A DNA stretch of 64,000 nt from Firmicutes bacterium UBA4881 (GTDB lineage Bacteria > Bacillota > DTU065): positions 9,740 to 73,739 of the forward strand of contig DHDH01000016.1 in the NCBI GenBank assembly GCA_002399235.1. Reading direction: 5' to 3'. The translations under genes were made by a program, and so were the position numbers. Positions 17,724 through 26,205 of the stretch are shown piece after piece. The notes beneath the pieces are model-generated. The model searched no databases, was not told the origin of the DNA, and worked only from the letters and a program-made list of their open reading frames with translations. Position 1 is the stretch's first letter; each line of letters begins with the position of its first letter.

Positions 17724-19289
17724 ATGTTAAAGAGAATGTTCTGGTTTTGTTGTCTACTGTTTTGGTGTGCCCACATGGCTTTTAGTAGTACCATAGCTTT
17801 GGTACCACTGGATTCAAGACCAGCTAATACTTACTCACCACAGATGATAGGTTCGATGGCTGGATTTAAGGTCATTATGCCCAATAGTCTTGATTATTTT
17901 AAAAGACCAGGTGATTGTGAAGCCACAGCAAACTGGCTATTAGAAACGGATGCCGATTGTTATATTGTCTCTATTTCTCAACTCTGCTACGGCAGTTTGA
18001 TCTCTTCGAGAATAAGTGATGTTTCTATAGACAAAGCTCTAGAAAGATTGCAAACACTGCGTAGATTACGTGAAAGAAATCCTCAGAAACCAATCTATGT
18101 ATTTGATACAATTCAACGTTTAGCTATCACTACCACAGATAGCTATTCAGCAAGATATTATAGTGCGGTACACAATTGGGCGATACTTAAAGATGAAGTG
18201 GAAAATCTCGGTAGGCTCAATAAAAAGGAAGAATTAGAAGCCCTCGAACTACAAATTCCTTATGAGATTATAGAAGATTACTTAAAAGCAAGAGAAAGGA
18301 ATCACACTATTAACAAAGTTTTAATTGATATGCTACATGAAGGCGTAATCGATTATTTAGTCTTAGCACAAGATGATGCTTCTTTAACAGGCTTGCATCG
18401 AGCAGAACGAGAGGTACTGCGAGATAAAATTATTGATCTAGGTTTAGGGAATAAAGCGACAATATTTCCTGGTGCCGATGAGGTTGGTGTCACTTTAGTC
18501 AGTCGTTTCATCTGTAGTTTTTTAGATATGCAACCTACCTTAACGGTAACTTATCGAGGTATAGATGGTAATAAATGGGTAGCGCCTTTAGAAGATATTA
18601 CTTTTGCGGAGAATATTAGAAGACATGTAGAGGCAGCGGGAGGTCGTTTAGCACCTGTAGGCGAGATTAAGTTCTATGTAGCTACGCCCGGCGGTGACTC
18701 AGAAGCTTTCACAAATTTAATCCAAGAAGAATTAAATACTGGTAAAAAAGTAGTTGTTTGTGATGTAGCGAACATAAATAGAGCAGAACCAGAATTGTTT
18801 CGAGCTTTACTGAGTAATATCGAAATAAAAAATCTCACCGGTTTTGCTGGTTGGAATACTGCGGGTAACACTCTAGGCTTAGCTTTAGGCCAAGGAATAG
18901 CATCAATAGCTAGAGAAAAGCTTTCAGGGGAAGAAAAGCAACTAGCAGAAGAAGCACATTTTGCATATTTGCTAAGCCGATTAGCTAAAGACTATTATTA
19001 TAAAACTCTGTTAAGAGGCTCTATGGAATCTTGGGCTTCTTCGCGTGGTTATGATCCACATAATCTACCTCTAGATTCATTAACACAAGTCGAAAAATAT
19101 CTACAAGAAAGAATGCAACCCTATCTAAGCCAGCTATATAATTACTTTTCTGGACAAGTAGTTGGCAATAGTTACCTACCTAAAGAGATCTCTTGGCAGG
19201 TTCATTTAGTCTGGCCTAGGTTTTTTGAAATAGCCATAGAACCGGAGATTCAATTAGCAGATCCTATTTTAGGGTTAGAAAATAATTAA
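17724..19289 (+). CDS. Secreted DUF4127 family protein
   Basis: A 521-residue protein with a signal peptide (about 1-21) followed by IALVPLDSRPANTYSP, the hallmark opening of DUF4127. Other conserved-looking blocks are YIVSISQLCYGSLISSR and LVLAQDDASLTG and TGFAGWNTAGNTLG. The family has no established function; it is common in spore-forming and thermophilic Firmicutes. It is followed four bases later by the region of the SLH gene, so the two are probably co-transcribed and may act together at the cell surface. Confidence 0.82.
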   Translation: MLKRMFWFCCLLFWCAHMAFSSTIALVPLDSRPANTYSPQMIGSMAGFKVIMPNSLDYFKRPGDCEATANWLLETDADCYIVSISQLCYGSLISSRISDVSIDKALERLQTLRRLRERNPQKPIYVFDTIQRLAITTTDSYSARYYSAVHNWAILKDEVENLGRLNKKEELEALELQIPYEIIEDYLKARERNHTINKVLIDMLHEGVIDYLVLAQDDASLTGLHRAEREVLRDKIIDLGLGNKATIFPGADEVGVTLVSRFICSFLDMQPTLTVTYRGIDGNKWVAPLEDITFAENIRRHVEAAGGRLAPVGEIKFYVATPGGDSEAFTNLIQEELNTGKKVVVCDVANINRAEPELFRALLSNIEIKNLTGFAGWNTAGNTLGLALGQGIASIAREKLSGEEKQLAEEAHFAYLLSRLAKDYYYKTLLRGSMESWASSRGYDPHNLPLDSLTQVEKYLQERMQPYLSQLYNYFSGQVVGNSYLPKEISWQVHLVWPRFFEIAIEPEIQLADPILGLENN

Positions 19290-19295
19290 CAAGTG

Positions 19296-19346
19296 AAAGG
19301 AGGGATGGTTCAAAATAGCCTAACCTGTTTTGAACCAATTAATATG
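19296..19346 (+). promoter_or_regulatory. Split ribosome site with a hairpin spacer, SLH gene 1
   Basis: AAAGGAGGG (19296-19304) lies 39 bases before the ATG at 19344. Between them a perfect 10-bp hairpin, TGGTTCAAAA (19306-19315) with TTTTGAACCA (19328-19337), takes up 32 bases. With it folded the effective spacing is seven bases, which is optimal. A similar arrangement occurs at exbB. Confidence 0.6.
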
Positions 19347-20027
19347 AAAAGAATGTTGCTTATTACAACTTTGCTACTTGCTATTTTATCTATTTCAGTT
19401 GGAGCAGCTACACCACCAAAGGATGTACCTAAGAACCACTGGGCTTATCAAGCAATATTAAAAGTTCTAGATAGTGGTTTAATGGAAGGGTATCCAGATA
19501 GCACTTTTCGCGGACAACAGTCTGTTGACCGCTATGAAATGGCAGTTATGGTGGCCAGACTTATCGACACTTTAGAGGGGATAGAAAAAGAGTATACTGC
19601 AAAATTAGAGAAGGCTACTAAAACATCAGCTCCAGTATCTGCTCTGCCACAACAAGATAACCCAATGATCCAAGAAGTGCTGTCGTTAATTAGCCAATTA
19701 CAGGTGGAATTTGAAACAGAACTAAAAGAGATAAACGATCGCTATTATACGATTAAACTAGATTATGGTAAATTGGAAGAGGCTTTGCAAAATTTAGAAT
19801 CGGGGCAACAAAGTTTAGCTAGAAGAATTGATTATCAACAGCTAGAAATAGATGATGTTAGGCAAAGAATGGCTTCGATTAACGATACTCGTAATGAAGT
19901 CGATTCGTTACGCAAAGAAGTAGCTAGCTTGAAAAAAGAAACTACTCAGCAAGCAAAATCTATTAAAAGTCTTTATATAGCTCTTGGCGTTATGGGTGCT
20001 GTAGTTTTATTGGTTGGTCTAAAATAA
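19344..20027 (+). CDS. SLH-domain, coiled-coil protein with C-terminal membrane helix (1)
   Basis: A 227-residue envelope protein. A signal peptide (about 1-21) is followed by one SLH domain (about 27-75; HWAYQAILKVLDSG, GYPDSTFRG, VDRYEMAVMVARLI), a helical heptad-rich region (about 80-205) and a hydrophobic segment at the extreme C-terminus (ALGVMGAVVLLVGL). It would therefore bind cell-wall polymer at one end and a membrane at the other. The start is ATG 19344 although the ribosome site lies far upstream across a hairpin; a GTG at 19293 is the alternative. It is a paralogue of the gene at 26206. Confidence 0.85.
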   Translation: MKRMLLITTLLLAILSISVGAATPPKDVPKNHWAYQAILKVLDSGLMEGYPDSTFRGQQSVDRYEMAVMVARLIDTLEGIEKEYTAKLEKATKTSAPVSALPQQDNPMIQEVLSLISQLQVEFETELKEINDRYYTIKLDYGKLEEALQNLESGQQSLARRIDYQQLEIDDVRQRMASINDTRNEVDSLRKEVASLKKETTQQAKSIKSLYIALGVMGAVVLLVGLK

Positions 20028-20055
20028 ATCTCTTTTTAACTTAAGTTATTAAACT

Positions 20056-20093
20056 CAAAAAAAGAGCTGCTTATTCAATTTGAATAGCTGCTC
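20056..20093 (-). terminator. Minus-strand terminator-like hairpin
   Basis: GAGCTGCTTATTC (20064-20076) pairs with GAATAGCTGCTC (20082-20093) with one mismatch and one bulge. Seven As on the plus strand before it give a T-run on the minus strand, so it would stop leftward transcription from the decarboxylase region. Confidence 0.65.
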
Positions 20094-20127
20094 GTAGAGT
20101 AGACAGTGAGAATAGTATAATACTCTT

Positions 20128-20160
20128 AATAGCATCAATCGAGAGATTGATGCTATTTTA
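20128..20160 (+). terminator. Plus-strand terminator-like hairpin
   Basis: A perfect 13-bp stem AATAGCATCAATC/GATTGATGCTATT (20128-20140 with 20145-20157), loop GAGA, followed by TTT. It is about 100 bases past the first SLH gene. Confidence 0.65.
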
Positions 20161-20167
20161 CACTAGA

Positions 20168-20380
20168 TTACGGATTGACCTTATGTTCCTTTGCTATCTG
20201 TTCTTTACCTTTCTTCCCTTCTAAGTATTTTGTAACAGCAGATATCTTTTGCTCATATGGAACTGTCGGTTTTCTGCCCCAATAAAAATGCTCCTTATGA
20301 TCAACAGTTTTGTAAATTCCACTGTCTACCACAAAGGGAGCATAGCAATTTTTACATTTTAATGTAACTGTAAAAGTCTT
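20168..20380 (-). pseudogene. Transposase OrfA-like remnant, frameshifted
   Basis: An open frame of 70 codons on the minus strand with no start codon. The translation has a CKNC pair and an HTH-like end (YEQKISAVTKYLEGKKG, then KEQIAKEHKV), resembling the N-terminal helix-turn-helix of IS3-type OrfA proteins. An ATG one base out of frame sits just upstream; removing a single A from the AAA at its second codon would join it to the frame, so a one-base insertion is likely. The rest of a transposase is missing, and no inverted repeats of an intact element were seen. Confidence 0.45.
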
Positions 20381-20401
20381 TCATAGTCTGATTAATGGTG
20401 T

Positions 20402-21853
20402 TTAACGAAGTACTACCTTAATTGTTTCTAGTGTAGAGTCTTGAGGCCCTTGGACAGGTAGATTATATTTAATAGCATCTTTAATATAATCTAAGCTAGT
20501 GCGATTAATAACTTCGCCAGGCATCAAAATAGGAATTCCTGGTGGATAAGCCATCACTAACTCTTTACAAATTCTCCCTAACGATGATTCAAGGGGGACT
20601 GATTCACCTAGGGTGTAAAAAGCTTCTCTAGGAGAAAGTGCTAGTTCAGGAGTTTCTGGCAATTGCACTGGAAAATCAGGTACTTTAACCCAGGCTTCGC
20701 TTTCCCGAGCAAGCTCCATAAAAGCTTTCACTAATGCTCCAACAGTTTCTTCATTATCACCAATACTAATAACGCACAGAACATTATATAAATCGCTAAG
20801 TTCTACTTCAATATTATAAGTACTTCTTAACCAGTTATCGACCTCATGTCCTGTATGACCTAAATCTTTAACATGAATAAGCAGTTTGGTAGGGTCGTAG
20901 GCATATACTTTAGAGCCGACCAAATCTTGTCCAGGACAATATAATCCAGGAAATGTATTTATAGCTCTACGAGCATTTTCGGCTAAACTCATAGTGCGTT
21001 CTAGAAGCTCATGACCATTTGTTGCCAAGAAACGTCTCGCAGCATCCAAAGATGCCAAAAGTAGATAGGAAGTTGAGGTGGTGGTAAGTAAACTCATAAC
21101 AGTTTTAACCCTATCGGGAGAAACAAGATTACCTTTTAAATTTAATACTGAACTTTGGACAAGCGAGCCCCCTAACTTGTGCACGCTTGTTGCAGCTAAG
21201 TCTGCTCCTGCTTGCATAGCGGAAAGAGGTAGATCCTCGTGAAATCTGATATGGATCCCGTGAGCTTCATCAACGAGGACGGGTACATTTTTCTCATGAG
21301 CAATTGTAACGATTTTTTCTAAATCAGTAGCAAATCCATAATAGGTTGGATTAATTACTAAAACACCTTTAGCATCAGGGTGTTCCTCTAAAGCTTCACG
21401 CACTGACTCCGGAGTAATTCCATGGGCTATACCTAACTTTTCGTCGATAACAGGGGTTAAAAATACTGGGCGAGCGCCAGAAAGAATTAACCCAGTAACC
21501 ACAGCACGATGAATATTCCGTGGAACAATTATTTTATCGCCAGGATCAGCAACCGACAAGATCATAGCTTGGATAGCACCACTAGTACCTTGAACAGAAA
21601 AAAAGGTGCGATCAGCTAAAAAGGCTTCGGCGGCTAAATCCTGTGCCTCTTTGATAATACCATGTGGGTTGTGAAGATCATCTAGAGGTGGAATATTAAT
21701 CAGGTCAATCGATAAGGCATTGAAACCGAAAAAGTCGCGGAACTCCGGATCCATACCAGTGCCTCGTTTGTGTCCAGGAATATGAAATTGTAAAGGTTTG
21801 GATGCAGCGTACTCACGGAGTGCAGTGAATAATGGAGTTTCCTGTTGTTTCAA
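20402..21853 (-). CDS. Orn/Lys/Arg decarboxylase family protein (SpeA/YaaO type)
   Basis: A 483-residue PLP enzyme of fold type I. It opens with FHIPGHKRG, has DLHNPHG near 60, and the PLP lysine sits in ATSVHKLGGS near 225 after VLVDEAHG. The C-terminal Orn/Lys/Arg-decarboxylase extension ends with YPPGIPILMPGE. This short class in Firmicutes includes arginine decarboxylase, the first step of agmatine/polyamine synthesis; substrate choice is uncertain. The window also carries speD. It has its own promoter and is read alone on the minus strand. Confidence 0.88.
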   Translation of the reverse strand: MKQQETPLFTALREYAASKPLQFHIPGHKRGTGMDPEFRDFFGFNALSIDLINIPPLDDLHNPHGIIKEAQDLAAEAFLADRTFFSVQGTSGAIQAMILSVADPGDKIIVPRNIHRAVVTGLILSGARPVFLTPVIDEKLGIAHGITPESVREALEEHPDAKGVLVINPTYYGFATDLEKIVTIAHEKNVPVLVDEAHGIHIRFHEDLPLSAMQAGADLAATSVHKLGGSLVQSSVLNLKGNLVSPDRVKTVMSLLTTTSTSYLLLASLDAARRFLATNGHELLERTMSLAENARRAINTFPGLYCPGQDLVGSKVYAYDPTKLLIHVKDLGHTGHEVDNWLRSTYNIEVELSDLYNVLCVISIGDNEETVGALVKAFMELARESEAWVKVPDFPVQLPETPELALSPREAFYTLGESVPLESSLGRICKELVMAYPPGIPILMPGEVINRTSLDYIKDAIKYNLPVQGPQDSTLETIKVVLR

Positions 21854-21913
21854 GACCTTCTCCTCTTCTCTTATTATATTCAGGACACTTTTTGGGGGTT
21901 CTGTCCCACTTGA

Positions 21914-21941
21914 AGTATACTAAACCATGATCGGATGTCAA
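21914..21941 (-). promoter_or_regulatory. Sigma-A promoter for the decarboxylase gene
   Basis: On the minus strand: TTGACA (21936-21941), 16-base spacer, TATACT (21914-21919). The start of transcription would be about 55 bases before the ATG at 21853. The match to consensus is close. Confidence 0.7.
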
Positions 21942-22033
21942 GAATGTAATTCCCAAAAATATTTTTTCTTTTTGTTCTTTAAGGCTTGACGTCTTATAAA
22001 CACTGCTAAATGGACAAGGAATCTATATTTGCT

Positions 22034-22062
22034 TTGTCGAAAAGTCAAGAAGAACATATTTT
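22034..22062 (+). promoter_or_regulatory. Weak candidate promoter for the exbB operon
   Basis: TTGTCG (22034-22039), 17 bases, TATTTT (22057-22062). Both hexamers are partial matches. The rest of 21942-22124 is AT-rich and shows nothing else I can name. Confidence 0.3.
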
Positions 22063-22124
22063 CCGTTGAATTCTTTTTCGGCGTAAGTTAGGACCTGTAA
22101 AATATCATTTTTCTATTTACTGTC

Positions 22125-22162
22125 AAGGAGGTGGCAAGCCTGCAATTGCAGGCGTTATTATG
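22125..22162 (+). promoter_or_regulatory. Split ribosome site with a hairpin spacer, exbB
   Basis: AAGGAGGTGG (22125-22134) is a near-perfect ribosome site, but the GGAGG is 28 bases before the only in-frame ATG (22160). The spacer holds a perfect stem GCCTGC/GCAGGC (22138-22143 with 22148-22153) with an AATT loop. Folding it removes 16 bases and leaves about ten between the site and ATG. Confidence 0.6.
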
Positions 22163-22804
22163 ATTAATTTGCTCTCTAAAGGTGGTTGGGTTATGTATGT
22201 GTTGCTAGGCTGTTCAGTCCTAGCATTAGGAATTATTTTTGAAAGATTTTTTAATCTATTACGTGCTAATAATGATTCGGAAAAGTTACTTGGTGCTGTA
22301 AAACGCCTTCTTGTACAGGGGAAAGTTTTAGAAGCATTACGCTTAGCCAAGCAAGAAAGAGGACCCGTGGCTGCAGTTTTGGCAGCTGGAATTGGTAATT
22401 ATGGTCGTGATCCCAAAGAAGTAGAAAGATTAATGGATCAAGTAGCTGAGCTTGAGTTATTACGTATGAGAAAAAGAATGCCAGCACTAGAACTAATAAT
22501 TCAACTAGCACCACTTCTTGGTTTACTTGGTACAGTTACAGGTGAGATTCGCACTTTTAATGTCTTAAATAATCTACAAGGCGTTTCAGATCCTATTGCT
22601 ATGAGTTCTGGTATTGCCGAAGCCTTACTTACCACAGCTTATGGATTGTTAATTGCAATCCCAGTCGCAGCTGTCTATGCTTATTTAGATTCTATGATTC
22701 AAAAAAACGTCGCTAATATGAATAGAGCAATCACTGAAATACTCGATACTTTTGCAAACTTGAAGCAGGAGGAGTCGAGCAAGGAAGCGAGTGATATTGC
22801 TTGA
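22160..22804 (+). CDS. exbB: MotA/TolQ/ExbB proton channel family protein
   Basis: A 214-residue inner-membrane protein. Three transmembrane helices lie at about 12-32, 112-135 and 155-178. Conserved motifs are LAPLLGLLGTVTGEI and SGIAEALLTTAYGLLIAIP. ExbB forms the pentameric stator around ExbD and uses proton flow to energise TonB. It opens a five-gene run, exbB-exbD-tonB-secreted protein-SLH protein; exbD overlaps its stop. Such systems are known from bacteria with an outer membrane, so this is a main argument for a diderm envelope. Confidence 0.93.
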   Translation: MINLLSKGGWVMYVLLGCSVLALGIIFERFFNLLRANNDSEKLLGAVKRLLVQGKVLEALRLAKQERGPVAAVLAAGIGNYGRDPKEVERLMDQVAELELLRMRKRMPALELIIQLAPLLGLLGTVTGEIRTFNVLNNLQGVSDPIAMSSGIAEALLTTAYGLLIAIPVAAVYAYLDSMIQKNVANMNRAITEILDTFANLKQEESSKEASDIA

Positions 22805-23199
22805 CAATCAAATATGAAAGACCCAAACCTCGCATAGATTTAACATCCTTAATTGATATTATGTTTTCTTTAGTTTTGTTTTTTGTGGTTTTTACAACTT
22901 TTAGAACTTACGAAGCGAATATAAACTTACAGTTACCAAAAGCTTCAACTGGCGATAATGCTTTAAAAAGTATGGTAGTAATCAGCATAAATAAAGAGGG
23001 TAATTTCTACCTTTCTGGCCAACAGGTCAGTGAAGAACAGCTGTTAGCATCGGTAAAGACAAAATTAGCCTCTAATCCTAACGAGGTAGTTATAATCCGA
23101 GCTGACGAATCAATACCATACTCATATATAGTTAGAGCATTAGATGTTGTCCAAGCTGGAGGTGGCTACAACATTTCCTTAGCAGTAGAAAAACATTAA
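22801..23199 (+). CDS. exbD: Biopolymer transport protein ExbD/TolR
   Basis: A 132-residue protein with one transmembrane helix (about 14-36) and a periplasmic domain. The proton-carrying aspartate is Asp19 in LTSLIDIMFSLVLFF. The periplasmic part has VVISINKEGNFYLSGQQV and IIRADESIPYSYIVRALD, typical of ExbD. TTG at 22801 overlaps the exbB stop (TTGA), so translation is coupled. It works with exbB upstream and tonB downstream. Confidence 0.93.
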   Translation: MTIKYERPKPRIDLTSLIDIMFSLVLFFVVFTTFRTYEANINLQLPKASTGDNALKSMVVISINKEGNFYLSGQQVSEEQLLASVKTKLASNPNEVVIIRADESIPYSYIVRALDVVQAGGGYNISLAVEKH

Positions 23200-23215
23200 G
23201 AAGGAGTGGGCTTAG

Positions 23216-24124
23216 ATGGAAAATAAGAAAGACGACCTGGCCCTCTCTGTCTTTTTAGCGGTTTCCTTAGTTATCCACTTGTTATTTTTGCTAATTATAC
23301 CTTTTTCTAAATTAGAAAGCTTAATGGCTGGGTATGGCAATGATCCTAATCAAACCACTATTATAAACATCCGACTGACTGGTAGTGGTACACCACAAAG
23401 TAAAAGTGCAGTTACCAAAAAGCCAGAAGAACCATCGCAGGCAGAAGAAAAACCAAAAGGTAATACAGAAGAAAAACCTAAGCCTGATCCCAAACCTCAG
23501 CCGGAAGTTAAAAAAGTTCAAGAAACGGTTGTAGCACCTAAAAAAACTGGCGAACCGGTTAAAAATGTAGCGCCACAACCTAAAGCTATTAAAACAGAAA
23601 CTCCAGCTCCTAAAGCTGAACCGTCAGTAGAGAAGCAACCTGAGGTAAAAATTATTACTAGTGAAGCAAGTAATTTAGCTGTGGATTTAGATGCACCAGC
23701 CAAAGACGGAGCAGGTAAAACTACCTCTGATGAGGGTAAAGGTGGTAGTACTGCTACCCAATCAGGTTCGCCTGATGGTAATTCCGATCAAATTATAATA
23801 GCTAAGGGAGAAGACTATATAACTAATAGAGGCGGTTCTGGTGGTTTTACAACGAAAAACATCCAGAGTTTAGAGTACACAGGTGTATTGGAGTTAGTGT
23901 TCGAAGTGGATAGTGAGGGTAAGATGACAGTTTTACTAGTTAAAGGGCTTGGTGATGATAGATTTAATAAAGAACTAGTTAGCTTTGCTCAAAAGAGTTG
24001 GGTAGGACGTTTTGATACTGAAGCTAAAGCTAAGTTTCCCAATGGCTATAAAGTGCCTGTTACTGTGGTGTTTGAAAAAGGCAATGGAACACATAAATTT
24101 GGTAATGTGGCTCCGTTGGAATAG
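23216..24124 (+). CDS. tonB: TonB-like energy transducer
   Basis: A 302-residue protein with an N-terminal membrane helix (8-30) containing Ser17-Leu-Val-Ile-His21, matching the SxxxH motif TonB needs to couple to ExbB/ExbD. A long Pro/Lys/Glu-rich linker (about 55-150) could span a periplasm, a Gly/Ser-rich part follows (155-205), and the C-terminal 90 residues (YTGVLELVFEVDSEGKMTV onwards) look like a TonB C-terminal domain. AAGGAGTG precedes the ATG. No TonB-dependent receptor gene is in the window. Confidence 0.88.
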   Translation: MENKKDDLALSVFLAVSLVIHLLFLLIIPFSKLESLMAGYGNDPNQTTIINIRLTGSGTPQSKSAVTKKPEEPSQAEEKPKGNTEEKPKPDPKPQPEVKKVQETVVAPKKTGEPVKNVAPQPKAIKTETPAPKAEPSVEKQPEVKIITSEASNLAVDLDAPAKDGAGKTTSDEGKGGSTATQSGSPDGNSDQIIIAKGEDYITNRGGSGGFTTKNIQSLEYTGVLELVFEVDSEGKMTVLLVKGLGDDRFNKELVSFAQKSWVGRFDTEAKAKFPNGYKVPVTVVFEKGNGTHKFGNVAPLE

Positions 24125-24136
24125 GAGGGGTAGTTT

Positions 24137-26173
24137 TTGAAAAAAACAAGATTTCTTAAACTGATTCTCATATGTTTGGTGTTATTAATGCCTCTCTCAA
24201 TTGGAGCAGAATCAAAGATACCCCGCGCCTATGGGCAAGGCGATGGGGTAGTGAAGTTAAGAAACGACTTTATTGAGATTGTTGTTAATACAAGTACAGA
24301 TGGTACTGGTCGTTTTGCTGTTATAACAACTGGAGGAGATCCGGAAAGAACCGATGATAATGACAAATATCTTATTTATGGATTAGGAAAACCAGTAACA
24401 TCATATAGTACTATTCGTATTGATAACAAAAATTATGTCTTTGGTGGTAAAACTACGAAAAGAGCGGGGCTTAATGGTAATTATGGTACCCAGATAACAC
24501 CACCTGTTCAAAGAGAGGATGGTATCTATACCTCTTATCGCTATGGAGATATTCTCGTTGAACAGATTCTTGATTTAACCTTTTCTACAACAACTGGACA
24601 GCCAGATACAGCTGCTATTAGTTATGTGTTTACTAACCAAGGTAATACAGCTCATGATGTGGGTTTACGAGTTGTTTTAGATACTATGCTTGGCGATAAC
24701 GATGGAGCTCCTTTTCGAGTTGGTGATGTAGCGGTTGTAAGTGATACGCTTTTTACTGGCATTAGTATACCTGTTTTTATGCAAGCATTTGATGATCTAT
24801 TAAAACCAGCTGTTATGGCCCAAGGCAATCTTTCTGGTCCGGAAGTTACATGTCCTAGTCGAGTATATTTTTCTAACTGGGGCAGTTTTGCTGATGGAGC
24901 TTGGGATTTTAATTATGTACAGGGAAGAGATTTTACGAGAGCGGGCGAGTTTGATTTAGATAGTGCTATGGCTCTTTATTGGGATCCAGAACCACTGCAG
25001 CCTGGCCAATCTAAGCGCTATGTAACTCACTATGGTCTGGGTGGAATCTCAATTGCCAAAGGTTTCTTGTCTCTAGGATTGAGTTCAGTGAATAAAGTTG
25101 AGATGGCAACAAATCCTCAACCATTTGATGTTATTGGCTATATCCAAAATACTGGCGATGGTATCGCTCACGCGGTAGTTGCCAAACTTAAATTGCCTAA
25201 AGGATTAGCTATAGTTGGTTCTACTAATGAGAAGTTTATTGATAAAATGCAACCTGGAGAATCAAAGCAGGTTGTTTGGAAAGTAGTACCCACTGGTAAT
25301 TCGTATGGAAATATGCAAATGGTAATGGAAGTCGATGCTAGCAATATTGGGGTTAACACAGTTTCTAGACAGATTGAAGTTACAACACCAGCTAAATTGA
25401 GTCTAAACTTGGAAGGTCCACTTAATTTATCTATAGTGGATGAAAAACTGTTTCCTGAAGTTTTTGAAGTAACTGGTAGAATTAGCAATACAGGTGGGTC
25501 GACGGCCTACAATGTTGAATTAGAGCTTTCTAGTGCAATGCTTAACTTTGTTAAAGGTGAACAAAGAACGGTTTATGTAGGTACTTTGCCTCCTAACCAA
25601 GATGCCAAAGTGACTTGGAAGCTTACAGCTAAACCAGTATCTGGTTCAGTGTATCCATCAGGAAGAGCTTTTGTAAGTCTAACGGCAACCGCTAGCAATG
25701 CAGAATCCCCTGCAGCTAAGAATTTACCTATCTTATTACCTAAGATCGATCCTAAAGTTTGGCTACGCTCAGTATATCCTGAGCCAAGAGTTATTAACAA
25801 TAGTTTAGTTATCCATCTTGATTTGATGGCTACAAATATAGAACGCTTAAAAGATTTTAAGATCGAACTAAACTATGATCCACAAGTACTACAGTTCTTA
25901 GGTTGGCGAGTTGGAACTCAGATTATTTCAACAGGTGAAGGTGAATGGAAACGCGGTCCGATTTCTGTCACGGATCCCTACGAAGCTAACAAGACGGGTA
26001 AGATAACAATTGAAGGCCAAATAATTGACAAGAATAGTTTCGGTGGTTCATTAGCTGAACTAAAGTTTATTCTCGTTGGTAAGGGTAAAACAAAAATAGG
26101 ATTTAATAGTGTTACTCTTACAGCGAATGAAAAGGATGTTAAAGCAGTGGGCTTTGAAATTGAAGTACGTTAA
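24137..26173 (+). CDS. Large secreted protein with cohesin-like C-terminal domain
   Basis: A 678-residue exported protein with a signal peptide (about 1-24). I do not recognise the N-terminal beta-rich domain (about 35-300). Residues about 310-420 and 420-540 look like two CARDB-type Ig domains (IGYIQNTGDGIAHAVVAKLK, TGRISNTGGSTAYNVELELS). Residues 545-678 resemble a cohesin (FKIELNYDPQVLQFLGW, GTSLAEL-like segment, GKGKTKIGFNSVTL). It starts at TTG 24137 behind GGAGGGG. Located between tonB and the SLH protein, it may bind a partner in the envelope; partner unknown. Confidence 0.7.
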   Translation: MKKTRFLKLILICLVLLMPLSIGAESKIPRAYGQGDGVVKLRNDFIEIVVNTSTDGTGRFAVITTGGDPERTDDNDKYLIYGLGKPVTSYSTIRIDNKNYVFGGKTTKRAGLNGNYGTQITPPVQREDGIYTSYRYGDILVEQILDLTFSTTTGQPDTAAISYVFTNQGNTAHDVGLRVVLDTMLGDNDGAPFRVGDVAVVSDTLFTGISIPVFMQAFDDLLKPAVMAQGNLSGPEVTCPSRVYFSNWGSFADGAWDFNYVQGRDFTRAGEFDLDSAMALYWDPEPLQPGQSKRYVTHYGLGGISIAKGFLSLGLSSVNKVEMATNPQPFDVIGYIQNTGDGIAHAVVAKLKLPKGLAIVGSTNEKFIDKMQPGESKQVVWKVVPTGNSYGNMQMVMEVDASNIGVNTVSRQIEVTTPAKLSLNLEGPLNLSIVDEKLFPEVFEVTGRISNTGGSTAYNVELELSSAMLNFVKGEQRTVYVGTLPPNQDAKVTWKLTAKPVSGSVYPSGRAFVSLTATASNAESPAAKNLPILLPKIDPKVWLRSVYPEPRVINNSLVIHLDLMATNIERLKDFKIELNYDPQVLQFLGWRVGTQIISTGEGEWKRGPISVTDPYEANKTGKITIEGQIIDKNSFGGSLAELKFILVGKGKTKIGFNSVTLTANEKDVKAVGFEIEVR

Positions 26174-26205
26174 TTCATCTAAGTTGCACGGGGAGGTTAT
26201 AAACA

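Noticed and set aside
19293..19343. GTG start giving the first SLH protein an 17-residue extension
   Set aside because: The extension would place a hairpin-coded, uncharged stretch before the signal peptide and the GTG itself has no ribosome site; the start at 19344 fits a normal signal peptide. Not fully excluded.
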